A stretch of 64,000 bases of DNA, from NCBI GenBank assembly GCA_030035585.1, contig CM057477.1:58137447-58201446 (forward strand), written 5' to 3'. The translations under genes were made by a program, and so were the position numbers. The DNA comes from Dugong dugon (Eukaryota > Chordata > Mammalia > Sirenia > Dugongidae). Positions 35,071 through 45,680 of this stretch are shown in pieces. Every line of letters begins with the position of its first letter. The first letter of the stretch is position 1. The notes beneath the pieces were generated by a model, which was not told the origin of the DNA, did not search any database, and saw only the letters and a list, made by a program, of their open reading frames with translations.

Positions 35071-35274
35071 TCTTGGATGGCAACAGTGGTTAGCAATCAG
35101 CTACTTACCTAAAGCATGGCAGTTCCAACCTACCCAGCAGCACCAAGAAAGAAAGGCCTAGTCATCTGCTTCCGTAAAGATTACAGCCAAGAAAACCCCA
35201 TGGAGCAGTTCCACTCTGTAACACATGGGGTTACCATGAGTCAGGGGCCAACTCGATGGCAGCTAACAACAACA
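35071..35274 (+). mobile_element. AfroSINE 2 in the 34.8 kb LTR (RTE-tail type)
   Basis: Ends CTCGATGGCAGCTAACAACA. Right flank TAACTGTGGA (35275-35284) matches the LTR target with changes. Confidence 0.9.
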
Positions 35275-35597
35275 TAACTGTGGATGTAATCCTGAATGGA
35301 AATAGGGTTTTCTTTCTTATGTTAATGAGGCCATATCCGTGTAAGGTATGCTCTAAACCCAATCACTTTCGATTTATAAAAAGAGCAGATTAGACACACA
35401 CACACACACACAAACTGGGGAAGATAGATGCCATGTGAGGATCGTCTACAAGCCAAGGAACCAAGGAACACCCAGGACTACGTACAAGGAAGGAATCAAC
35501 ACAGCTGAGACCCTGAACTGCGAGAAATAAATTTCTGTTCTTTCGAGTCACCTGCTTATAGTATTTGTTACACCAGCAGCACTAGGAAAGCAAGACA

Positions 35598-35938
35598 AAG
35601 GGATCAACTGTTTCCTGCCATGAAACCCAGAGCAAGCAAAACAAGCAAACCCAGAGCAAGCAAAACAAGCAGGGTGTCATTCCAGTCTGGAACCAGACAT
35701 AGTGTCTGTGGCATCGGGACTTCCTAGTAGTGCTGGCCAAGGGACACAGCTCCTGCCTGGGCCTGACTGGCCATACGATGCCCATGTTGAGCTGAAGCTC
35801 TGACACTGGGTCTACCCTGGCTGTCTCTCCCAACTCACACTTACTAAAACTAACCAGAATGACTCTCCTGCATGTGTGTAGGGGCAGGGAGTTGATATCT
35901 GCAAACCACCAGAGATACTGGTTTAAAAGAGCCTTGAG
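35598..35938. other. Unique sequence with a 24-bp tandem pair
   Basis: AAACCCAGAGCAAGC then AAAACAAGC is repeated exactly at 35623-35646 and 35647-35670. No gene. Confidence 0.6.
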
Positions 35939-37467
35939 CAAAGGATATGAACAGGCACTTCACCAAAGAAGACATTCAGGTGGCTAACAGACATGTGAGG
36001 AAATGCTCATGATCATTAGCCATTAAAGAAATGCAAATCAAAACTGCAATGAGATATCATCTTACCCCAACAAGGCTAGCACTAATCCAAAAAACACAAA
36101 ATAATAAATGCTGGAGAGATTGTGGAGAGACTGGAACACTTATACACTGTTGGTGGGAATGTAAAATGGTACAATCACTTTGGAAATCGATTTGGCGCTT
36201 CCATAAAAAGCTAGAAATAGAAGTAGCATAGGATCCAGCAATCCCACTCCTTGGAATATATCCTAGAGAAATAAGAGCAGTCACACGAATAGATATATGC
36301 ACACCCATGTTCATTGCAGCACTGTTCACGATAGCAAAAAGATGGAAACAACCTAGGTGCCCATCAGCAGATGAATGGATAAACAAATTACGGTATATTC
36401 ACACAATGGAATACCACGCGATGATAAACAATGATGAATCCGTGAAACAACGTGGAGGAATCTGGAAGACATTATGCTAAGTGAATTTAGTCAATCGCAA
36501 AAGGACAAATACTGTATAAGACCACTACTGTAAGAACTCAAGAAAAAGTTTAAACACAGAAGAAAGCATTCTTTGATGGTTGCAAGGGTGGGGAGGGAGG
36601 GAGAGGGGTATTCACTAGCTAGATAGTAGACAAGAATTATCTTAGATGAAGGGAAGTCAGCACAACTGTACTAAACCAAAAGCTAAGAAGTTTCCCGAAT
36701 ACAACCAAACTCTTCAAGGGACAGAGCAGCAGGAGCAGGGTTCTGGAGACCATGGTTTCAGGGAACATCTAGGTCAATTGGCATAACACAGCTTATTAAG
36801 AAAATGTTCCACATCCCACTTTGGTAAGTAGCATCTGGGGTCTTAAAAGCTAGCGAGCGGCTATCTGAGATGCATCAATTGGTCCCAACCCACATGGAAC
36901 AAAGGAGAATGAAGAACACCAAAGACACAAGGAAAATATTAGCCTAAGAGTCAGAAAGGGCCACATAAACCAGAGACTGCATCAGCCTGAGACCAGAAGA
37001 ACTAGGAACACAACAGAGAGTCCCTGATATAGCAGGAGAAAAGTGGGGTACAGAACTCAAATTCTAGTAAAAAGACCAGACTTAATGGTTTGACTGAGAC
37101 TGGAGGGACCCCAAAAGACGTGGTCCCCAGACTGCCTGTTAGCCCAAAACTAAAACCATTCCTGAGACCAACTCTTCAGACAAAGATTAGACTGGACTAT
37201 GGGACATAAAATGATACTCGTGAAGAGTGCGCTTCTTAGCTTAAGTAGATACATGAGACTAAATGGGAAGCTCCTGTCCAGAGGCGAGATGAGAAGGCAG
37301 AGAGGGTCAGGAGCTGGTTGAATGGACACGGGAAATCTGAGGTGGAAACGAGGAGTGTGCTGTCACAGTATAGGGGGAGCAACCATGGTCACATAACAAT
37401 GTGTGCATAAATTTTTGTTTGAGAGACTAACTTGAATTGTAAACTTTCATTTAAAGCACAATTAAAA
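35939..37467 (+). mobile_element. 5'-truncated L1, 3' end of ORF2 plus 3' UTR
   Basis: Matches the full-length L1 from about 48890 to its tail. ORF2 remnant 36031-36231 carries the [19 protein letters not shown] tail and then a stop. A 14-bp duplication with two mismatches flanks it: AAAAGAGCCTTGAG (35925-35938) and AAAAGAGTCCTGAG (37468-37481). Confidence 0.9.
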
Positions 37468-37542
37468 AAAAGAGTCCTGAGGTCAAGAAAGTCAGATCTT
37501 ATCTTTCATTCATTTGTTCCAACACATATTCATTGGTGACTT

Positions 37543-37752
37543 TGGAGTCTCTGGGTGGTGCATGCGGATTACATGCCTGGCTATCAACCGAAAGGATGGC
37601 GGTACGAGTTCACCCAGAGGCACTTCAGAAGAAAGGCCTGGCAATCTACTTTCAAAAAAATCAGCCATTGAAAATCCTATGGAGCACAGTTCTTCTCTGA
37701 TGCACATGGGGTTGCCACGACTTGGAGTCAACTCAAACAGCAAAAGGTCTTG
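37543..37752 (+). mobile_element. AfroSINE
   Basis: GGAGTCTCTGGGTGGTGCAT head; GGGGTTGCCACGACTTGGAG near the end. Confidence 0.88.
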
Positions 37753-38095
37753 GTCTTTACGTCAGGCACTGGGGATAAAACAGTGGACAACCTCCTCTCT
37801 AACTGATATCCAGCCTCTAGCCTCTACCATCTTGAGCTAAGCTGGGCTCGGCCCTTCTTCCCTTTACCACCAACCCCCACCCTTGGGTCAAAGGCTCCGA
37901 AAACTTTCCCACAGACTTCAGATCTAGGCTCCCTTTGCCTCTAAAGCCTTTCATCACAGCTACCCCAAGTGGTTTCCTTTCCCTCATCTTCTCCCGCCCA
38001 CACACACTTGTCGCTGTAAAGCTGGCTCAGCGTCCTTTTACTTTAAACACCCCCATCAGCACTATGGCTTAATATATAAAACTTTACACTTCATA
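37753..38095. other. Unique sequence, nothing recognised
   Basis: No gene or named repeat seen. Confidence 0.4.
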
Positions 38096-38100
38096 AAAGG

Positions 38101-38581
38101 TGTCTTAGGCTGGGTTCTCTAGAGAAGCAAAACAGTAAAGCATATAAATATATATAGAGAGAGATTTATATCAAGAAAACAGCTCACACGATTGTAGAGG
38201 CTGGAACGTCCCAAGTACATGGATCAGGATAGAGGCTTCTCCTGATTCATGTAGCCGCAGAGGCTGGCAAACCCAAGATGGGCAAGTCAGAGAGCAGGAC
38301 TCTTGCTCACAGGCTGTGAAGATCAACGAATCTTAAGAGCCACAGGTAAGCTGCTAGCTCAAATCCCAAGAACCAGAGGTCAGATGAACAGGAGGCAGCT
38401 TCAGGATGCAGAGAGGGCAAAAGCCAGAACGTCCATTTATATTCAGATGCAGGTCACACGGCCAAGGAAACTCCCTTTTAACTGACTGGCTACTCACAGC
38501 AGATCTCATCACGAGGGTTATCACATATAAACGCTAAGAATCATGGGCCAGCCAAGTTGACACACAATCTTAACCATCACA
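38101..38581 (-). mobile_element. ERVL-like solo LTR
   Basis: Same family as 33157-33685. TGTCTTAGGCTGGGTTCTCT to AATCTTAACCATCACA. Perfect duplication AAAGG (38096-38100 and 38582-38586). Confidence 0.9.
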
Positions 38582-38695
38582 AAAGGCTTCTGCATTCTTT
38601 ATGCCACAGGACCCTCACCTCAACTCCTAGATAGGTGGGGTAAGAACTGTCCATCCCATTTAACCAATTTGGAAACAGTGTTTAGACCAAGATAA

Positions 38696-38863
38696 AAAAC
38701 CAGTTGTTGTCAAGTCAACCCCAACTCATGGCAACCCGTGTGTGTCAGAGTAGAACTGCGCTCCATAGGGTTTTCAGTGGCTGAGCTTTCAGAAGTGGAT
38801 CACCAGGTGTTTCTTTTGAGGTTCCTGTGGGTGGATCTGAACCTCTAACCACCCAGGGACTCC
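38696..38863 (-). mobile_element. AfroSINE
   Basis: CAGTTGTTGTCAAGTCAACC to CTAACCACCCAGGGACTCC; a part near the head is deleted. Confidence 0.85.
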
Positions 38864-39282
38864 TTCAACAAGAATACCGGCATGGTATCCCGTGTCTCCT
38901 CAAATTCTCTAAATTCTGTATTAAAATATTGTATTATTGTATGTACTTGGATCAACAATCAACTCCATGGAAGCAGCAGTCAAGAAATCAAACTATGTAC
39001 TGCACTGGGAAAATCTGCTGCAAAAGACCTCTTAAAAATCTTAAAAAGCAAAGATGTCACTTTGATGACTAAGGTGCATCAGACCCAAGCCATGGTCTTT
39101 TCAATCACCTCTTAAATGCATGTAAAAGATGGACAATGAAAAAGGAAGCCCAAAGAAGAATTAATGAATTTGATTTATGGTGTCAGCAAAGAATATTGAA
39201 TATACCATGGACTACCAGAAGAATAAGTAAATCTATCTTGGAGGAAGTACCCCAGAATGCTCCTTAGAAGTAAGGATGGTGA
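38864..39282 (+). mobile_element. RTE-type LINE (RTE1-like) fragment, left half, with reverse-transcriptase C-terminal remnant
   Basis: Contains the decayed coding end of an RTE ORF2-like protein (AKDLLKILKSKDVTLMTKVH-like text in 38882-39115), a region resembling the Bov-B/RTE C-terminus. It is cut at 39282 by an L1 and continues at 42000. Multiple stops make it a pseudogene. Confidence 0.8.
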
Positions 39283-41999
39283 ACTCCTATTTAACATTGT
39301 GCTGGAAATCCTAGCTAGAGAAATAAGGCAAGAAAAAGAAATAAGGGCATCCAAATTGGTAATGAAGAAGCTAAACTGTCCCTATTTGTGGATGATATGA
39401 TACTATGCATAGCAAATCCAAAAGATGCCATGAAAAAACTACTGGAACTAATAGATTCAGCAGAGTAGCAGGATACAAATAAACACACAAAAATCAGTTG
39501 GATTCCTATACACCAACAAAGAGAATGACAAAAAGGAAATCAGGAAAATAATACCATTTATAATAGCCCCTAAAAAAATAAAATACTTAGGAATAAATCT
39601 AACCAGGATGTAAAAGACCTATACAAAGAAAACTACAAAACACTACTGCAAGAAACCCAAAGAGATCTACATAAATGGAAAAACATACCATGCTCATGGA
39701 TAGGTAGACTCCACATTGTGAAAATGACAATTCTACCCAAAGCAATTTACAAATACAATGCAATCCCAATCCAGATACCAACAACATTCTTTAAAGAGAT
39801 GGAAAAACTAATCATTAACTTTATATGGAAAGGGAAGAAGCCCGGGATAAGTAAAGCACTACTGAAGAAGAATAATGTAGGAGGACTCACACTACTGAGC
39901 TCAGAACCTACTATACAGCTACAGTAGTCAAAACAGCCTGGTACCGGTACAACGACAGTTACATTGACCAATGGAACAGAACTGAGAACTTAGATGTAAA
40001 TCCATCCACCTACAGTCACCTGATCTTCAACAAGGGCCCAAAGTCCATCAAATGGAGAATAGACAGTCTTTTTAACAAATGGTACTGGCAAAACTGGATG
40101 TCCATCGGCAAAAAAAAAAAAAAAAAATGAAATAGGACCCATATCTCACACCACTAATTCAAAATGGATCAAAGACCTAAATATAAAGCCAAAAATTATA
40201 AAGTTCAATGAAGAAAAAATAGGCTCAACACTAGAGGCTCTACTACATGGCATTAGCAGGATACAAACCATAACCAACAACACACAAACTCCAGAAGATA
40301 AGCTAGATAACTGGGATCTTCTAAAAATTAAACATTTAATGCTCATCAAAAGACTTCACCAAAAGAGTAAAAAGAGAACGTACAGACTGAGAAAAAATTT
40401 TGGCCACTATGAATCAGACAAAGTTCTAATCTCTAAAATCTACAAGAAAATCCAACACCTCTACCACAAAAAGACAAATAATCCAATTAAAAAATGGGCA
40501 AAGGAAATGAACAGACATTTCACCAAAGAAGACATTCAAGCGGCCAACAGACACATGAGGAAATGCTTGAGATCACTAGCCATTAGAGAAATGCAAATCA
40601 AAACCACAATGAGATACCATCTCACCCCAGCATTACTGGCACAAATCAAAAAACAGAAGATAACAAATGTTGGAGAGGCCGTGGGGGGACTGGAACTCTT
40701 AGGCACTGCTGATGGGAATGCAAAATGTTACAACCATTTTGGAAAATGATATGGCACTTCCTTAGTAAGCTAGAAATAGAAATTCCATATGATCCAGCAA
40801 TCCCACTCCCAGGAATACATCCTAGAGAAATAAAAGCAGTCACACAAATAGACATATGCACACCCATGTTCATTGCAGCATTGTTCACAATAGCAAAAAG
40901 ATGAAAACAAACTATGGTACATACACACAATGGAGTACTACACAACGATAAAGAACAATGATGAATCCATGAAGCATCTCATAACATGGATGAATCTGGA
41001 GGGCATTATGCTGAGTGAAATAAGTCAATCGCAAAAAGATGAATATTGTATGAGACCACTACTGTAAAAACTCATGAAAATGTTTACACAAAAAAAGACA
41101 AAATCTTTAATGGTTACGTGGGGGGGAAACACTAAATAGACAATAAATAAGTGGTAACTTTGGTGAAGGGAAAGACAGTTCACAATACTGGGGAAGCCAG
41201 CACAACTTGTACAGGGAAAGTTCATGGAAGCTCCACAGACACGTCCAAACTCCCTTGGGGACTGAATTGCTGGGCTGACGGCTGTGGGGACCATGGTCTC
41301 AGGGAACATCTAGCTCAATTGGCATAACATAGTTTATAAAGAAAATGTTCTACATTCTACCTTGGTGAGTAGCATCTGGGGCCTTAAAAGCCTGTGAGCA
41401 GCCATCTAAGATACTCCACTGATCTCACCCCTTCGGGAGCAAGTGAGAATGAAGAAAACAAGGTACAAGGGAAAGATCAGTACAAAGGACTGATGGACCA
41501 CAAGTACCACAGTCTCCACCAGACTGAGTCCAGTACAACTAGATGGTGCCCAGCTACCACCACTGACTGCTCTGACAGGGATCACAACAGAGGGTCCCCG
41601 ACAGAGCTGGAGAAAAATGTAGAACAAAATCCTAACTCACAAAAAAAGACCAGACTTACTGACCTGACAGAAACTGGAGAAACCCTGAGAGTATGGTCCC
41701 CAGACATCCTTTAAGCTCAGTAATGAAGTCACTCCCGAGATTCACCCTTCAGCCAAAGATTAGACAGGCCCATAAAACAAAATAAGACTAATGGGGCACA
41801 ACAGCCCAGGGAGAAGGACTAGAAGGCAGGAGGGGACAGGAAAGCTGGTAATAAGGAACCCAAGGTCAAGAAGGGGGAGTGTTGACATGTCGTGGGGTTG
41901 TTAACCAATGTCATAAAACAATATGTGTACTAACTGTTTAATGAGAAACTATTTGTTCTGTAAACCTTCATCTAAAGTACAATTTTTAAAAAATAAAAA
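39283..41999 (+). mobile_element. 5'-truncated L1 inserted in the RTE copy
   Basis: Begins inside the ORF2 reverse transcriptase (matches the full-length L1 from about 47660 on) and runs through the ORF2 end and 3' UTR to an A-tail. A 17-bp target duplication with one mismatch flanks it: AGAAGTAAGGATGGTGA (39266-39282) and AGAAGTGAGGATGGTGA (42000-42016). The catalytic box at about 39380 reads FVDD. ORF2 is broken in several places. An A-run of 18 (40110-40127) replaces a 7-A run found in the full-length L1. Confidence 0.9.
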
Positions 42000-42265
42000 A
42001 GAAGTGAGGATGGTGAAACTTTTACTTTGGACTTGTTATCAGAAGGGACCAATTGCTGGAGAAGGACATCGTGCTTGGTAAAGTAGAGGGTCAGCAAACA
42101 AGAAGAAGACCCTCAACAAGATGGATTGACACAATGGCTGCAACAATGGACTCAAACATAGCAACAATTGTAAGCATGGCACAGGACTGCACAACATTTC
42201 GTTCTGTTATATGTAGGATCACTATGAGTCAGAGTCAACTTGACGGCACCTAACAACAACAACAG
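42000..42265 (+). mobile_element. RTE-type LINE fragment, right half
   Basis: Resumes the RTE element after the L1: GGTAAAGTAGAGGGTCAGC, then a stretch like ATGGATTGACACAATGGCTG, and ends in ACTATGAGTCAGAGTCAACT then GACGGCACCTAACAACAACA, the 3' end shared with one SINE subfamily. Confidence 0.85.
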
Positions 42266-42660
42266 CATTACTGTATGTACTACTTATACCTCACCTACTT
42301 CCAGAAATATGTGAATGTTGTATCTATCTCTAACAAGATATATTTTAAACCCAGGCTCTTTCAGATATTGGTGGTTGTAAATAGAGCTTTGGGGGTACCC
42401 AGTGGCAATTACTCCTGCCCTGTGCTTACTCCCAAGTCCAGTGTGTGGCCTAAAACAGTCCCCTCCTTCTCCCAAGGAGCTCACTGAGCCATCTCTTTAT
42501 TTTCTTAAATGAGTTCATAGAATCCAATCCTCTCTCCTGGGCACTAACCACATGACACTGAAGTTGGGCAATGGTGGGGCTGTCTTTCCCACTGGCCATA
42601 AAGTCCTAGAGGGCAAAAGCTAACACCCCAGTGCCTAGCACTGTGGATTGCACTCACAAT
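42266..42660. other. Mostly unique sequence with the shared 60-bp segment
   Basis: 42340-42402 resembles 34530-34590. Text near 42600 (GTGCCTAGCACTGTGGATTG) resembles an L2 or MIR end. No gene. Confidence 0.4.
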
Positions 42661-42749
42661 TGTTGTTGTTGTTGTTGTGTGCCGTACAGTTAATTCTGAC
42701 TCTTAGCAACCCTATATAACAGACTACAACTACCCAATAGGGTTTTCTA
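42661..42749 (-). mobile_element. Outermost AfroSINE of the 42.7-50.8 kb nest, 3' part
   Basis: Minus-strand copy beginning with the tail TTGTTGTTGTTGTTG and running to AATAGGGTTTTC. The 5' part of the same copy reappears after 50711. This copy is the oldest layer because everything between lies inside it. Confidence 0.8.
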
Positions 42750-42876
42750 CAAGCCCTGGTGGAACAGTGGTTAAGCACTTGGCTACTAACCAAAAGGTCA
42801 GTGGTTCAAACCCACTAGTCTTTTAGGAATTTATTGGAGAAACGATATGGCAATCTGCTCTCTTAAAGACTAACTA
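42750..42876 (+). mobile_element. Second-layer AfroSINE, 5' part (split by later insertions)
   Basis: Plus-strand head AAGCCCTGGTGGAACAGTGG through GGCAATCTGCTCTCTTAAAGACTAACTA. It stops at the L1 target-site duplication, and its 3' half resumes at about 50611 (TAAAGACTACAGCCTAGG). Confidence 0.8.
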
Positions 42877-44310
42877 GGAGGCGGGGCGAAGATGGCAGAG
42901 TAGTCAGACGCTTCCAGTGGATGCTTTTACAACAAAGACCTGAAAAAACAAGTGAATCAATTATATATAGCAATCTGGGAGCCCTGAACATCAAAGGCAG
43001 AGTTGAGGAACCAGACTGAGTGACAGGGGGAGGGAAAGACAGTTCGGAAGCAGCACGGAGTTAACAGACCTGACCCGGCAAGAGCCTGAGCCCTTCAGGC
43101 CTGAGCAGCTCATGGCTGAGTGGTGAGGCAGGCAAACAGCCGTGCAAGGGAGCGCGTTTTCCGCACCAGGAGAGATCCAGCGCCAGAGAGTCTACACAAC
43201 CACCCAGAACCAGTAAGAAGCAGCCCTCGATCCGGCAAAAGGTAAGTAATTTTGTACAGTCTACTGCACGGATCAAAAACACCCCCCTTAGGGAAAAACC
43301 TCTCTCCCATTCACCTCTTCACTCCCTGCTCTGCACTGGGTCCCAGACCAGCTTCAGCAACTGCCAAGTTTCCTGGGCTGGAAGTAGGATCCGTCACATG
43401 CCCAGAGCCATTCTCCTGGCCTTGGAGAGTGAACAAATTAACAAATGAGAAAAAATAAACTTCCAGCTCCCCTAAGCCAGGAACCCAGGGTAGGCACAGC
43501 TCCTTTCCCAAGGCACAGGCATAAGGGATCCATGGACTTTGAGTGCCTGCATAGACTTGTGTGGGCTCATCTCAACAGCATAGGCCCTCATTACCGCAGT
43601 AGAACAGGGTATATACTGGAACTCTAACTTCAACTGTTTCAGCTGTGAAGTGGCAGGTTCTTGACATTTGACACTGCTTTGCCCATTAAGCTGGGTCTTC
43701 ATCTACTCACATCAGGGGCCTGAGGACTGGTGGGCTCCATCCACGCTGTCTAGCCACCTGCAATAGGGGCCCATGAATAAGAGATGCCCACCCCCCACCC
43801 CAAGTCCTTACAGCCAACAGCATTAGGTGCTCATACTCTGGCTGCAAAACTCATTCACCTACGCACTCTAGGGAACAGGAACACGCCTTCCTCCTGGACA
43901 CTTGGGGGCAGCCATAAGCTCCCTGACTTGCTCAGAGTGTGTCCCTCTGCTGCAGCCAGATGCCTGTGAATACACCAATCACCCATGCCTATCTAGGACT
44001 ATAAGTGAGAGCCTACACCACACACTTGGTGGCTACCTACCTGGGCACCTGAGCTGAATCTATACAGGAGGAGTGGGCAGACTCCTGAGCTTACATACCT
44101 AGTAACAGATCTAACCACCTGGTGACAGGACATTAGAGCTTCAAAGGTGCCAATAATGAAACTAGCTCACACGAGTAGCCTATTTGGACATATCAAAACA
44201 AAACAAGAAGCTAGGACACAGTAAGCAAACATAAAATAAATAAATATAATAACTTATTGATGGCTCAGAGACAACAGTCAATATCAAATCACATAAAGAA
44301 GCAATCCATG

Positions 44311-45242
44311 ATGGCTTCAATAAGCTCCCAAAATAAAGAATCTAAAAAAATTTCCAGAGGAGGAAAATTTCTTGGAATTACCAGAGGTAGAATACAAAAG
44401 ACTAATATACAGAACTCTTCAAGAAATTAAGCAAAACGCAGAACACGCAACAGAGGAAATTAAAAAGATTAGAGAAGAGCATAATGACAAATTTAACAGG
44501 CTGCAAGAATCCATAGAGAGACAGCAATCAGAAATCCAGAAGATTAACAATAAAATTTAATAATTAGACAACTCAACAGAAAGTCATAGGAACAGAAATG
44601 AGGCAAGAGAAGCCAGAATTAGTGAGACTGAAGATCAAGCACTTGACACCAACGTATTTGAGGAAAAATCAGATAAAATGATTTAAAAAATGAAGAAACC
44701 CTAAGAATTATGTGGGACTCTATCAAGAGGAATAACCTACAAGTGATCGGACTACCAGAACCGGGGGGATAACAGAAAATACAGAGAGAATAGTTGAAGA
44801 TTTGTTGGCAGAAAACTTCCCTGATATCGTGAAAGATGACAAGATATCTATCCAAGATGCTCATCGAACCCCACATAAGGTAGATCCCAAAAGAAAGTCA
44901 CCAAGACATATTATAAACAAACTTGCCAAAACCAAAGATAAAGAGAGAATTTTAAGAGTGGCTAGGGATAAACAAAAAGTCATCTACAAAGGAGAGTCAA
45001 TAAGAATAAGCTCAGACTACTCAGTAGAAACCATGCAGGCAAGAAGGCAATGGGAGGACATATACAAAGCCTTGAAGGAAAAAAAATGCCAGCCAAGAAT
45101 TATATATCCAGCAAAACTGTCTCTCAAATATGATGGTGAAATTATGGCATTTCCAGATACACAGAAGTTTAGGGAATTTGTAAAAACCAAAACAAAATTA
45201 CAAGAAATACTGAAGGGAGTCCTCTGGTTAGAAAATCAGTAA
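44311..45242 (+). pseudogene. L1 ORF1 (RNA-binding chaperone protein), broken
   Basis: Remnant of the L1 ORF1 protein, which coats the L1 RNA as a coiled-coil trimer. Two readable pieces remain: 44372-44560, rich in E/K/Q with heptad spacing as in the coiled coil (EIKQNAEHATEEIKKI), ending at a premature stop; and 44802-45242, which matches the RNA-recognition and C-terminal domains (RRQWEDIYKALKEK, YPAKLSLKYDGEI, LQEILKGV). The expected ATG at 44308/44311 is out of frame with the coiled-coil piece, so at least one frameshift lies between. It could not make a full protein. Confidence 0.88.
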
Positions 45243-45680
45243 CAGCAGATAACAATCCAAGACTAGAACACAGGACAGAGCAACCAGATATCAACCCAGA
45301 CAGGGAAGTCACAAAAGTAAATCAAAGCTAAAACACTGAAAACAGGGAAACAGATGTCAATATGTAAAAGATGACAACGTTACAAAAGAGGGACTTAAAA
45401 AATGTAGACATAGATTTTGCATATGGAGAGGAATTCAAGGCGATATAAAGAAATAAAAGACTGGTATAAACTTAGAAAAATAGGGGTAAATATTAAGATA
45501 ACCACAAGGGAAACTAACAGTCCTACAAGTCAAAATAAAAAACTGGAAAAAATACACAGCAAACACAAAATCAACAACAGTGAAAAAGATGAAAAGAAAA
45601 TACATAAACAAAAACAACTCAGCACAGAAAATGAAGTGGAACAAAGAAACTGTGAACAATACACAAAAAAATACATCAAA

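Larger units (their letters stand above)
34779..35597 (+). mobile_element. MLT1-type solo LTR with two SINEs at one site
   Basis: TGTTATGGATTAAATCGTAT start; GCGAGAAATAAATTTCTGTT near the end. Flanks AGGGG/AAGGG. SINEs at 34846-35055 and 35071-35274. Confidence 0.88.
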
